Shown: piece after piece, positions 49,498 to 60,828 of the stretch
Layout: each line of letters opens with the position of its first letter
Numbering within the stretch: position 1 is the stretch's first letter
Source of the DNA: Polytrichum commune
Taxonomy: Eukaryota > Streptophyta > Polytrichopsida > Polytrichales > Polytrichaceae
Length of the DNA: 64,000 nucleotides
NCBI GenBank assembly: GCA_950295325.1
Contig: OX485809.1
Span: 2,604,001-2,668,000 of the forward strand
Direction: 5' to 3'
Program-made: the position numbers and the translations under genes
Notes under the pieces: generated by a model
The model's input: only the letters and a program-made list of their open reading frames with translations
Database searches by the model: none
What the model was told of the DNA's origin: nothing

Positions 49498-49708
49498 ACA
49501 CATCATTTATGGTCTTTTGTGTCACGTAGTATTTGGGTTTACGCAATGCTTTAACTAGTCATTATAAATCTCATTTTCTACCAACAAAGGTCGAATGAGT
49601 CGTTCGGACATTATAAAACACTAGCATCTTTACTTGGTAAGACCTAACATTAGAGCACTGCGTATGTAACTCCGAAGAGTAAGTGTTACCAAATACCATA
49701 AACAGTAT
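49498..49708. mobile_element. MITE, family E copy 2 (diverged)
   Basis: CATTTATGGTCTTTTGTGTC followed by GTAGTATTTGGGTTTACGC on the left, and AGTAAGTGTTACCAAATACC followed by ATAAACAGT on the right, correspond to the ends of the element at 34486-34704. Length is about the same. Confidence 0.55.
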
Positions 49709-50608
49709 ACAGTTGTCCATGGATGATAGATGATGAATTGGTGATGAAACTCAGCAGACATGATGCTATGAGTTGCAGTTTTTGGCAGGCTTAAATTTGA
49801 CATGATAGACTAGGTTTGCATTGGTTTGCTTTGCCAGACTAAAAGCTTGCATTGCAAGTTACATCATTATGAGAGGAGATTGAAATTCTGGACCCTCGCA
49901 CAATATATGTGTTTTTGACTGTCATGGATCACTCTTTGGCAAAAAACTTAAAGTTCAGATCAGGGTGAACTTCGACATCACCATTATCAGTCATTCTTTG
50001 GGGATGGCGATGGGGATGGGCTTCAAATTTGACGTTAATTCCTTGGTGCTTGGAGCCTCTTAAAAAAAGTCAACAATTTGCGATCAATTCCACAACATTT
50101 GAAGTGCATCAACAAGCTGGACTTGTACGGTAACCAGATTCACAAACCGGCACCTTTGTTCATTCATAGCTGAGAGCCGGCCAAGAATCATAATCACTAA
50201 CATCAATTCCGAAATTCTCATTGATTGTTGAATGAAGGTCCGTGGGCAATGAATCACCAATGCTGAAACCAAGTTACAACCAGGTCGCTCAGCATGGTAT
50301 AATAAAGTTTCAGCGAAATATGAGTCTACTACGAAACAGAAACATCTATACAGTCAGATTCAGCGAGTCTAGTTATATACTCGCTGAACTAACAATCTTA
50401 TGGCATGGGTAGTTTCTGCACAATAAACGTAAAGCTGCCTGGCTCGCACATTTGCGCCAGTAATTTCAATAAGAAAACGGTTTCCGGTGGCATGAGTTGC
50501 TCACACACTTATATGCTCGTCATCGGAGCTAGCTGGCTGCTGAGTTTTGAGGCTCCCTAGTCGGTGCAAGAATGTCTGTGCCTTGGGTCAGAAGATTAAT
50601 TGATAAAA
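49709..50608. other. Intergenic DNA and 3' flank of the GDSL gene
   Basis: No gene recognised. The 3' untranslated region of the minus-strand GDSL gene should lie in the right-hand part. Confidence 0.4.
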
Positions 50609-53600
50609 TCAAGCGAGCTGGGTGGTGTTGGCCGTGCAGGAGAAGCTGGGAGTGATGTATTTTCCAGCATAGAAAAGGTTGATGGCGGCTTTGTTGATTG
50701 TGTGGGAGGGATGGATTCCATCCCAGTTCGCATGGCCACCTGGATTGTCACAAGCTGTGGTCAAATTGTATGTATTTTTACCCACCGTGCCAATCTCTCC
50801 GCACAAAACCTCCTTGTTGAAGTTGTAGTAACCCCCAGCACCACAACATGCCTTCAATGTCTCTGTGATATCTGATGCATCAAATTTTAAATCAACATGA
50901 TCAGAATGACATTAGTATACAAAGTCCCCAACTGTTCCCAAAACTACTACGAAATAGGTAATGGGTCTGAGCCAGCCTACAGAGTTTCGTAGCAGTGACG
51001 GTGGTACTATTTCCGTATTACAACTGACAGGAGGGTGAAACATGTTCATTATTGGACGTAGGGGTCAGTTCGTGACCAAGTCATCAAGTACGAGTGATAA
51101 TGTGCCTCCTCTTGTATCTTATCAAAAGTAGACACGGTAGTGAAATTGGTGGGCCTGACCACTAGGAAAGTTCATCTGTGACATTGCAGAAAACTACTGT
51201 CACAGTGCTAAAGTTTGAAACAACTGCACTAAATATGATATCTAGTGTCACCAATTCTAATTGTCTTGCTCAATACTAAATTGTAAACCACGGTATTGTG
51301 TCACCATCACTAAATGTTAACACCACATTATTTTTCATTCCTTGTATTTTTAATTAATTAATTAATTAATTAATTTGGGGTGTGTGTGGCTATAGATTTA
51401 CAGTGTTGCAATTACTATCACTTACCAGGTGAATTTTCATCCAAATTTCAATTATCCATGACAATATTTTATTAGAAGTTGTTTACAAGGGAACATAGGG
51501 TTTTGACCAATGGATGAACTCATCCAACATCCATGACAGCATTTAAAAATTTATTCATAAGAAGTGTCATCCGGAAAGTTACCATGGTGACATTAAATAC
51601 CATATGACACTAAATATCATATTTAGTGTAGCAAATATCCAAAAGCAAGTAGTCCAAGTTGAGTCTGCAACCTTTTAAGTGTCCTTGGGAGCTGTGAAGT
51701 ACTACCGTAGTACCTATACGACTTCAGCTATTTATAAAAGAAATAGCATCATATGTTCTATTTTTGGATTCGACAATCCCGCATTTAAATATTTTAAACA
51801 AGAAAATTTCCAAAAATTTGGTTTTCCCTAAAATAGTTGAATTAGTGTCAAAGTGGTAAAGGCACTATGGTATAGTTAATTGCAATGGCTATGTACTGGC
51901 TAAAACAAGAGAAAGAGAAAGAAAAAAGAAAAAGAAAAAGAACTGCTACTAATGTTACCAAAATATGAATGATGATTTACAAATCTTTTTCCAAGTGAAC
52001 TACGACATACTATTGATGTGCAAAAGTATGGAAGTTGATATCCGCATGAATTATGTTAGCCTGTTGATGTGCAAAAAGCATGAAAGTTGACATCCTTATG
52101 AATTGGGTGATGTATGCGAAGAGCCTTGCCACGGGCTATAGAAAGGCTCCAAGCGATGGCATGTTCATTACAAGACGTAGTGATCATGTCATGACTGGAT
52201 AATCTTCTACTACGGGCATGCACCTCCTCATATCCAATTAGGAATGTAGTCCACGTTAGCAAAACCACATGACCAAACCACTACGGACCACATAATGGGA
52301 CGAGAGGAGAGTGAATGATGAGCAACGAGACATCCATTGACTCTTGCCCATTATGAGACACATAATCACATAAACCGATCTGCTCATTTAGATGTAGACT
52401 ATAGGACGAAGTGTGGCCCGTGTAAATAGAAACGTGCAAGAGAGTTGTTGGAAGTGTCCTCCACTTGAAGGAGCGACCGGTTATGCATACTTGGAAGGCT
52501 TTGGAGTAGGAGGAACATAAATTTAGAAGGGTCCCTGAAGCAACGAGGATACTTACTGTAGCTGCTTGGGCTGCTCAAAACATGATTGTAAACGCCGTAG
52601 AAGTCGGCTAAGTAGAACTTGATGCTTGGGTGTCTGGCTCGGAAGGCAAGCACCTTGGCTTCCAGCTTCTTGTTGTGGGAGACGCTGATCTGGTTGAACT
52701 CCGACAGGCATCCGAAGCGGTTATACTTGTCGAGTTTCCCAGGGTACAAAGTGAGCAGGGCCGGTGTGCAACCCAGCGGTAGAAGGTTGCCAACCAGAAT
52801 TTCCTTGGCTCCGAAATCCACAAGACCCTATAACAGCAGGGCACGAGCACCACAAAGTTGGGAAATTAATGATTGAACCTGGACTAGTCTCTCAGAAGTT
52901 ATGCCTCCCAATAATTCCTTCCTCACAAGTCTCTCAATCTCTGACATCAGTCGACGGTGGAGTGATTTTATATAAGTCCAGCTCTTCAAAGTCTCAAAAA
53001 GAGAATGGCCACGTAGTTGTCATGTGTGTTGGTATTCGAGAGCATAGTCCTCTACTTTCTAGGCATATGAAGATTGATAATGAATGCAGTGTAAACAGGG
53101 GTCCGAAAAATTCCAGTCTTTGTGATGCAACACTAACTTAGTGAATGGGAGATAGCAATCAACCTCTACCTCAAGAAAATCACTGATGGCTGATACGACA
53201 AACCTAGTTGTGTGGATGCTTTCAGAAAGCACAATACTCTAATCTTCAGGCATACTAGCCAGCTCTAAGAAGATTGATATTGAATGCACCAATAACACAA
53301 GGCTCAAATATCCCAGTTTTGTGATGCAACACACAAACTTAGTAGATGGATAGGAGACAGCTTTAATCAACTTTACCTGAATAAAATCACCGATGGCAGA
53401 TACAACAGATTCAACTTGGCCGATCAACTTGCTTGCGGTTGCTGTCCCATAGAATAGCGGATGAAAGTAGTCCTGGAATCCAGCTTGCACAGCGTACATA
53501 GAGGTGTTGAGTGTGGAGTAAGCAGGCAGCTCCTGTGTAACATCTGGTCATAGAAACAAAACGCAACTCGAGTGCTTCAATTATGCATACGAGAACCAAA

Positions 53601-54759
53601 GAGGAGAGTGACAAATGATTAGGAGTCCCCCCCAAAAAAAGCTGAAAAAATCCTTATAGATAGAGGGGTCATTGCAAAAAAATTGAGTTGTGTCGATCGA
53701 CTTACAGGTCTGTTTGTAGTAGAGATCCAACCGAACCTTGTAGCGGCGCAGCCATTGCAGCTGGTAATTGAGGGAGTAAGGGGTTTGTAAACCGGTATTG
53801 GGGTACCAGTAGTCAGTCCAGTTCACGGCGGTCGCTCCTGCAACTGCAAAGTTTGTTCCCCATTGTGGTGACGTCGCAATGCTTCGGAGCCAGGGGTAGG
53901 TCGGGCCCAAGCTCAGACTGAAGGCTGTCATAAAATAATTTATTTATAGCAAAAAAGTGAGTTCACCCTTACTCTTCCAATATGCCAGAATTGGAGAACA
54001 ATGAACACTACTCCTGCGCAGTAAGGCTTAACCTTTCTCAGTGAGTGCAGAACATGAAAGTCAGAAGCAATCAAGCATGTCAAAACTCATGATGGTAATT
54101 AAGTCAAAGTCGATGATGACGACGAATAAAAATTCAGTACATCGACGTCAGTATACCCATAATTTCCAACATGCCAATGCTTGAATTAACACTTCGGTAA
54201 TGGATTTCAGAAGCCTTTCAGCATGTCAAAAGGCATGATGGTAATTAAGTCAGAGGCGATGAAGATTAAAAAATTCAGTGCACCGATCTCAGTATACCCA
54301 ATTCCAATATGCCAGATTTGGATCACAACACTCCCATTATGTCCAGTAGGGTGAGTGATGCAGAGCATGCAATTCAGAAGCAATAATTAATGAAGCGCAT
54401 CTCAAACACAACACATGAGATGGCTTAAGTCAGCGGTGACGACAATGATGAAGAATGTGGATTCATATGAATGTAAATGCTGATGTGGGCTTACAAAGGT
54501 AGTCGATGAAGTTCTTGCCATCGCACCAACGATCCGCGCCATGTCCAGGCCAAGTGATGCCGTAGGGATTCATCTCCTCATACTTAAACTGGATCGGGAA
54601 AGAAGCAATGGCGTTTCCATTCTCGGCAATGGAGTCCCCGAACGCATACACAGCCGGGTAACTGCATATGGACTTCGAGTCCACCGCCTGAAACAGGCAA
54701 CAACAACTGATCGCCACAGTTACTGCAAGCACCGACATCATCCCCACCACTCTCGCCAT
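50609..54759 (-). CDS. GDSL-type (SGNH) esterase/lipase
   Basis: Five exons on the minus strand: 54495-54759, 53706-53924, 53377-53543, 52557-52827, 50609-50871. Phases agree and the product is 394 residues, typical of plant secreted GDSL hydrolases, which cleave acyl esters in the cell wall, cuticle or apoplast. The start at 54759 gives a signal peptide (MSVLAVTVAISCCCLFQAVDS). Block I is YAFGDSIAENGNA with the nucleophile Ser43. Block II is NFAVAGATA with Gly118. Block III is VQAGFQDYF, where Gln185 stands in place of the usual Asn. LLPLGCTPALL and GCLSEFNQISVSHNKKL follow, then CCGAGG. Block V is WDGIHPS with Asp358 and His361. Intron 4 is 1.7 kb and holds a MITE; intron 3 holds a duplicated piece of exon 3. 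Exon 3 begins at 53543 because the nearer acceptor would put the frame out. The substrate is unknown. Confidence 0.92.
51224..51631. mobile_element. MITE, family A copy A, inside intron 4 of the GDSL gene
   Basis: The inverted ends are CTGCACTAAATATGATATCT on the left and CTACACTAAATATGATATTT on the right (inverted), with a possible 3-bp CAA duplication on each side. A TTAA microsatellite at 51349-51375 lies within. Length 408 bp, non-coding. It is the best preserved member of a four-copy family in this window. Confidence 0.75.
53040..53412 (-). repeat. Tandem duplication covering the 3' end of GDSL exon 3
   Basis: The segment at about 53228-53412, which includes the end of exon 3 and its donor, is repeated with divergence at about 53040-53205 inside intron 3. 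Shared blocks are AGAAGATTGATATTGAATGC, TTTTGTGATGCAACAC and the exon end. The copy still reads VVSAISDFLE before GTAGAG, against VVSAIGDFIQ before GTAAAG in the true exon. It has no acceptor upstream and is presumably not used as an exon. Confidence 0.75.
54000..54420 (-). repeat. Diverged tandem repeat in GDSL intron 1
   Basis: A unit with CAGAAGCAATCAAGCATGTC, CATGATGGTAATTAAGTCA, CAGTATACCCA and AATATGCCAGAATT recurs near 54063 and 54208, with a weaker third copy near 54373. Period is about 145-165 bp. Confidence 0.6.
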
Positions 54760-54801
54760 CTCTCCAAAAACCGGGCCAAAACCTTGCAAATTCTTCCCTC
54801 G

Positions 54802-54805
<4 letters not shown>

Positions 54806-54854
<49 letters not shown>
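54806..54854. repeat. (CT)n microsatellite in the GDSL 5' leader
   Basis: About 24 uninterrupted CT units lie 47 bases upstream of the start codon, so (GA)n on the mRNA strand. Such tracts are frequent in plant 5' leaders. Confidence 0.9.
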
Positions 54855-54859
<5 letters not shown>

Positions 54860-55399
54860 ATCAGCTCACAATCCAGTAGTACCAAGAAGTTGGCACTCAA
54901 TCGATCCCTCTCTCCTGTCAGACCCACAAGTGCAAGATGTTGATCTGCACTTGTTGTGAAGAGGATCGAACTTCTGGAGGTTGTGTGTACGATCAGACCC
55001 GTGAATCTGATGCTTGAGATTTGTTGGGGTGGGTTGAATAAAATGTGTGGGAATGGAGGAGGGTGATATAGTGCTCTCCCTTGGCGGTCCCACAAGCTGA
55101 CAGATTGTTCCATCCGAGTCTACTAGGTAGTCAGTACCGCTGCATGCTTTCCTTTCCTTTCCTCTCTGTCTGTCTGATTGTCTTGCATTTTGCTTTGATT
55201 TTCTCTTTTGCTTTTTCGTTTTTGTGTTTTTGCGATCTGCCCGAGGAGGAACCGCGCGGTTGCTCCATCGCTCCGTTTCCTGCTCCCTCCTCTCCACCTT
55301 CTCCACCTGCTACGTTGGGGTAAATTGTGGTATGCGTTGGGTACAGTGAAAGCCTGGGGCGTAGGCCAACTTTTAGACGCTAGAGGCTAGCTAGAGCTT
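54855..55399 (-). promoter_or_regulatory. GC-richer upstream region of the GDSL gene
   Basis: The region upstream of the GDSL start is less AT-rich than the intergenic DNA. A TATA-like CTATATCA on the minus strand lies near 55064-55072, about 310 bases before the start codon. Frames open on both strands here do not resemble proteins. Confidence 0.35.
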
Positions 55400-55646
55400 G
55401 GGAGGAGAGATGAGATTATTGTACACCAGCGTACCTCTTGTTCATCCAACATAAAAGCGTTAAAATAGTGTGCATCCTGGACGTTACTTATTGTGAGCTG
55501 ATTTAACATGTTGGAAATAGCTTTAAAGACCCCAAATTAATCTACTCAAGGTCATTTAAGATGACTCAACAACAAGTCTGCAAGAGGTCAAATTCTTAAG
55601 TTGGGTTGATGAGAGGTACGCTGGTATACGATAATTCCCTCCCTCC
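55400..55646. mobile_element. MITE, family F copy 1
   Basis: The left end reads GGGAGGAGAGATGAGATTAT, GTACACCAGCGTACCTCTTG. The right end inverted reads GGAGGGAGGGAATTATCG, TATACCAGCGTACCTCTCAT. Inverted ends are about 45 bp; the element is about 247 bp and non-coding. Confidence 0.7.
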
Positions 55647-55700
55647 ACTTCTCACCAATGGCAGATTCTAAGATTCAAAGGCCATGGCCCCTCCAGCTCG

Positions 55701-56305
55701 GAAAGAGGGAATCGTCGCATACGAGCGTACAGTCTCTCATCCATCCAACGCATATGAGAAGTTGACCCCTGCATGTTTTTTGCCAAATCATCTCAAATGA
55801 CTCGACAAAATTGGAGTCCTTAAAACTACATTGAATATTCTATAATAGTGTCATTTGGTATTTTATATCACCATGGTGAATTTTCTAATGACACTTCTTG
55901 TAAATATGTATACAAGTATTGTCTTCCCAACTTGGTAAATTGTGCATCGTAACATTTTTGTGATGGAATATTGTCATGGATGATTGAAATTTGGATGACA
56001 AAGCGCTTAGCACGTGACAATAGTTTCAATGCTGTCAATCTAGAATGCCCAATTTCTTTACAAGGAATGAAAAATAATGTTAACTTTACCTTCTTTTTTT
56101 TGAGTGTTGATGACACTACACAGGCAGTTTACAAATACTATTCAGCAAGACAAATAGGAATTGGTGACATGAAATACAATATATATTGTAGTATTTCCGA
56201 TGTCAAATCAACTAAAAAAAGGAACCTCCTGGTTGCATACTATTTTAGGATCTTAGTGTTGGATGGATGAGAGGCAATACGCTCGTGGACGATGATTCCA
56301 TGTCT
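55701..56305. mobile_element. MITE, family F copy 2, carrying a nested MITE
   Basis: The left end has GAATCGTCGCATACGAGCGT and TCTCTCATCCATCCAA. The right end inverted has GAATCATCGTCCACGAGCGT and CTCTCATCCATCCA. Removing the nested family A element at 55826-56191 leaves about 240 bp, matching copy 1 in size. Confidence 0.7.
55826..56191. mobile_element. MITE, family A copy C, nested in family F copy 2
   Basis: Starts CTACATTGAATATTC and ends with an inverse of CTACAATATATATTG. The interior shares GTCATTTGGTATTTTATATC, AATGACACTTCTTGTAAATA, TTGTCATGGATGATTGAAAT and AATTGGTGACAT with the other family A members. Confidence 0.65.
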
Positions 56306-56355
56306 CTATGAACAATTCCTAGATGATGAGATCGTCTCATTTTGCTTTCCGCTAA

Positions 56356-56750
56356 GAGTGGGTTTACACCAGGGTCCAAGACCAAAGAAACTCTGAAATC
56401 AAGCGATCCTTATTGGTGGAGAGAAGGTGTTTTTGGACCCAAGGAGTTTACACTAGGGTTTGGGTCCAAGGTATGAGAAAAAATTAAATAAAGTGACACT
56501 AATGTGGCATCATTTCCTTGCCAAATTTTAGCGGTCCCAACTCAAGAAAATACTCGTTGATTGAGAAAGCAATCCTCAACCTTGGGGTTCAATCTTGAGT
56601 GTCCATAAGTGAGGTCCACTAAAGGGATTTTTTGCCTTAAGTTTCTTGAACATGACTATCACTTTGGAGAGTAGAGAAATGTTGTACATTGGGGAGGGGT
56701 GATATGGACCCCAAATTTCTTGGATCCAGATTGCAAGTATAAACCCACCC
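56356..56750. mobile_element. PIF/Harbinger-like MITE, family G copy 2
   Basis: The ends are GAGTGGGTTTACACC and, inverted, GGGTGGGTTTATACTTGC. TAA precedes the left end but TTG follows the right, so the target duplication is imperfect. It aligns in inverted orientation with 20145-20455. Confidence 0.6.
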
Positions 56751-56939
56751 TTGATCTCACTTGACTAACTTAGGGTCTTTGATGCTATTTATGGGGTCAA
56801 ATATACTAAAAAAATGAAATATCCAAGCTACAAGGGGTTCCCAACGTTTTCACCTTTTTGAACCTAGTACTTGCATGAGATTTGGCACAAATCCTTGATC
56901 ATAGCCTGGTATAATGTCTACTAGAATCCATAAAGAAAA

Positions 56940-57309
56940 TTACGCTAAATATTGTATTTGATGTCACTATGATAACTCTTCTAATGACACTTATGGATAA
57001 ATTTACAAGTATTGCATGGGTCATTAAAATTTAGATGAAATCTATATCAATAATTGAAACAAAGTTTGGTATATTTTGCATCTAAACATTTCTATAATGA
57101 GATATTGTCATGGATGATTGAAATTTAGATGAAAGGTCACATAGTCAAAGACAATAACTGCAACAATGAAAATCAATAATGCCAAATAAATTCTACAACG
57201 AACGATGTTAGGTTCACATTTGGTGATGGTGACACCACATGGGCGGTTTACAATTAGTATTGAGCATGACAAATAGAATTGGTGACACTATAAACAATAT
57301 TTAGTATGG
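56940..57309. mobile_element. MITE, family A copy D
   Basis: TTACGCTAAATATTGTATTT on the left and, inverted, CCATACTAAATATTGTTTAT on the right. Interior blocks AATGACACTTATGGATAA and ATTGTCATGGATGATTGAAA are shared with copies A-C. Confidence 0.6.
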
Positions 57310-60300
57310 ACTATAGTACTTGGAAAGTTCCATCATGTTAAAGTTCTTGTAGGATGTAAATTATGGCGAGATCGAGAAGTGTTAGTGTGGGGGGGTTTAG
57401 TGTCAGCTCCTTGTAAAGGGTGAAGTAGATTTATGTCCAATGTCATTCCCTTGAGAGTGACCACAAACGTTCTACGAACACACACTCTATTCACTCCAAT
57501 CTCAGCCTCCTTGAGACTGGAATCCCTCGTCTATCGTAGGGTTTTACGAGTCGGAAGATGCCAAGTCAATTCCGATTGAATCAAAGACAATGTTGATGTG
57601 GACTAGTAGGTGAGTCATACGGGTGCGAAATAAGTATGCCAATCAACATCCTCAACCAAGGGTCTTTCATAGCGACCGTGTATGTTGAAAACGACAACAT
57701 TGAACACCCCTTGCCTCACATTTGAGTAAAATCCGACCAAGGCCCGACACCGATTTACAACATGCTTGAGTTGCATGGTAGGATTCTTCCGAAAGAATCG
57801 CACAATGTAAACTCGACTACGATGTAAAAATAAATGTGATCACTTCTTGTCTTGGTCATGAGCATGGCCACGAGAAACCCTAATTTTTATTATCATTTGT
57901 AATTTTGTCTCTGAGCCCTCCGCCACGTGTGTATAAAACAGCCCTCAGGTGGTTGATCATTGGGATCATCTGGGAATAACAAGAAGCCCCAAAAGGTGGA
58001 TTTCTATGTTGAAAGGAGCCTTAGCTAGGCCGGATGGGAAATGTATAGGAAATGACTAGTCTAATCATTGACCTCGGGTGAGGTATGTGATGCGGGTGCT
58101 TTTAGGCAACACTCCAATATTCAAAAACATTATGTGATGGAAAGGTGGGGGCATTTCGTGCAAAGGGATCATAGTGTGTAGTGTTATATACGTACCTTAT
58201 CCCAACATAGCAAGAATATGCACACCTATATTTGAGTGGTAGGTGGTTAGGTGTGGTTCTAAGAATGGATGTCAAAAGACATTGGTTTAAAAGAGGTTGA
58301 ACTACATGCCCAAAATCTGTTAACCATTTTAGGTTCAATAGTCAACAAGATTGGGGGGGGGGGATATAAGACCACTTAATGAGCACGCGAATCTTCACTT
58401 TGTTAATGAGTAAGATAACTGTGAGGCAAATAGCTACGGGCATGATTTGGATTTGGATTTTACCTTGCATTATTTTTGTGTTTCAAATTTTACGAGAAGT
58501 GGGGGCGAAGGTCAAAGGATTTGAATAGCACACGTCTGCCATAGTGCAGAAAAATGACTTCTCTATACAATGATGTTAGATAACATGTGATAACATTATT
58601 ACTAATGTAGGCGAGCCTATGACAAATACTTCCATTAGGTTTGGCCAAGTCTCCTAACGTGCAACAAGTTCAAGGGAAAAAAACCCAATCAATCAACAAA
58701 TCTTGTACAAATCCAAATGTTATAAGAATGATATTAGGATGATTGAACATCTTGTAACCCAAAAATGAATAAAATTTGGGTTCCATTTTTTGGGGATGAC
58801 AAGGATGATAAATAGATTTCATCAAAGTTCAATTGGACCATAAACATTATCCCACATAACTCTAATATTTTACCCCTTTCTTGGTATGTTATAATATTTT
58901 TTGCTATTGTTAATGCCCACATATTTGTAGGTGTAAAGTAAATACTTATGTTTTTAATAAGGCCATTTTTTTCATCAATAAAGGACTCTATGTTCACTTA
59001 CAATACGCTTTTCTATTTTTTTTTCCTTCTTAGGATTTGGACCCTATTTTTCAACTTACCTAGTTTCCTAATTTTCTAAGTGCCCACCCCAAGGTCTATG
59101 CTTGATGCTGCAATTATTTTTTATCCTTGTCTAGGGGTGGTCCCTTAAGGAGCTTAACAACGTTATGTAAAGTGATTGGAGGCTTTCTTTAAATATTTTC
59201 CACCTATTTTGACCAAGACTAATTTGTTGGTCTAAGTTTGGACAACCTACGACACAAATAAGTCATAAACATCTTGGCAATTAGTACAACCTTTACGTGG
59301 AAGTTAATGTAGGATAAGTGACAATTGGGTTGGTGACTCTCTATACCATAACAAAGGAGTGTAATACTCATGTACAAAAACATGGCTTGATTGTTGCATT
59401 CAAAAACATATGACAATAAAAGATACACAATAATACGATAGTCATAGAAGTTATTTAAGTTATTCTTAGCTTAAACTACTTGGCATCAAGTGTTCAATTC
59501 TACATGGTGGGAAAATATTAAGTATTCAACTAAAGGTTGCAACAAGTGATGCTAAAATAATGCAGACAAAAACATGTCCAATGAACATGGTTTATTCAGT
59601 AGTACGAAGACAATCATAAACAAATCAAAACCAAATCAAAATCAAATAAACATCTATTATCTTCATTTCCCTCCTTTGCCTCGTTGTTTACGTATGGATT
59701 GTGAACCAACCGTTGGGACCTACGAAGAACTAGCGTCGAGGTGGTTGCCATGCTCTGCATATGTAGAGAGCATCATCAAGCTGGTAGGTGATGTTGTTTC
59801 TTCTATCATGCTTTTGATGACACCAAATCCAACAGTTAGATGTTGGAACCAATATGAGATACAAACCCACAATCACATCCAAGACAAATCGAAATTTGAA
59901 TTCACATCCAAATTTTACTTACTAATGCATCATCAATTTGCCACCTTCCGAACACGTGCGTCCTCGTCAGTGAGGGATGTAGTGTGAGGCACACTTCCAC
60001 ACACACATGAGGATTAGCTTTGCACAAAGGTGTTAATATTGCATCGAATATAGTTGAGTCTCCCTCCAATGCCACCAAGTGTCGACCACTTCGTCTACAA
60101 GTGTGGATAGAAGCCCCTAGGAACCATATTACAATTGGCAACATCCCACAAGGCATGATCCTAAAATTTACAAAATGGTCCTCTTAGGCTTTTGGAAAGA
60201 AAAAGGAAATGGGTGTAATGCATACATCTTCATTACGTGTTTAGATTTTTGTGCAAGGTGGATTACGACAATGACAAGTTCATTTGCACTCCAACGCATA

Positions 60301-60314
60301 CCTACAACGAGGTC
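57310..60314. other. Intergenic DNA, no supported gene
   Basis: A plus frame at 59574-59987 (137 codons) has no recognisable domain. A G-run lies near 58355. Nothing else was recognised. Confidence 0.4.
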
Positions 60315-60322
60315 ATGCAACT

Positions 60323-60820
60323 CACGGGTAGATCACTTAGTGCATTTAAAAAACGATGTGCGGCATAATATAGAGAGGATTAAAATCATTTGAAATAAAA
60401 ATTATAAAGGAATTCCAAGTAATGAAGGGGCCATTAAATGTAGACAATCCCATTATAAGTAAGTTAGATGGACATAAAACGTGGGCCATTATTTTTTTGT
60501 AAAATTAATATAGGGGCTGAAGATAAGGATCCTAGAAGGTATGTTTAGTATGGTATGTAAATGGGTTTAGGACTCACGGGGATGAATGATAATTGGGATT
60601 TCCGTCTGTCCAAAATTACTTAAAAGGAATATAGAGTACAAAAAATTGCAATGACTTGGACAATATAAGTAATGAAAGGGTGCAAACAAATGGGCCATTT
60701 TTGAAATTTAAGCAATTATAGGGAGGCTTTAATTCAGCCCTTGAAGGTAAATAGCCCCAAAACAAAAAAACCCCCAGCCGCACGTGGTGCACAAAAATGC
60801 CTTAGAGTGATCTACCCGTG
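60323..60820. mobile_element. hAT-like MITE, copy 3
   Basis: Both ends carry the identical 15-mer CACGGGTAGATCACT in inverted orientation, and a perfect 8-bp duplication, ATGCAACT, flanks them at 60315-60322 and 60821-60828. A GTGCGGC block follows each end. The interior differs from copies 1 and 2, so it is a separate subfamily probably using the same transposase. Length is 498 bp, non-coding. Confidence 0.88.
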
Positions 60821-60828
60821 ATGCAACT

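Noticed and set aside
53543-53543. The nearer acceptor ACAG|GAG for GDSL exon 3
   Set aside because: With the incoming phase it creates TGA at once. The acceptor nine bases upstream keeps the frame.
59574-59987. 137-codon plus frame
   Set aside because: Composition and order resemble no protein family; several overlapping frames are similarly open.
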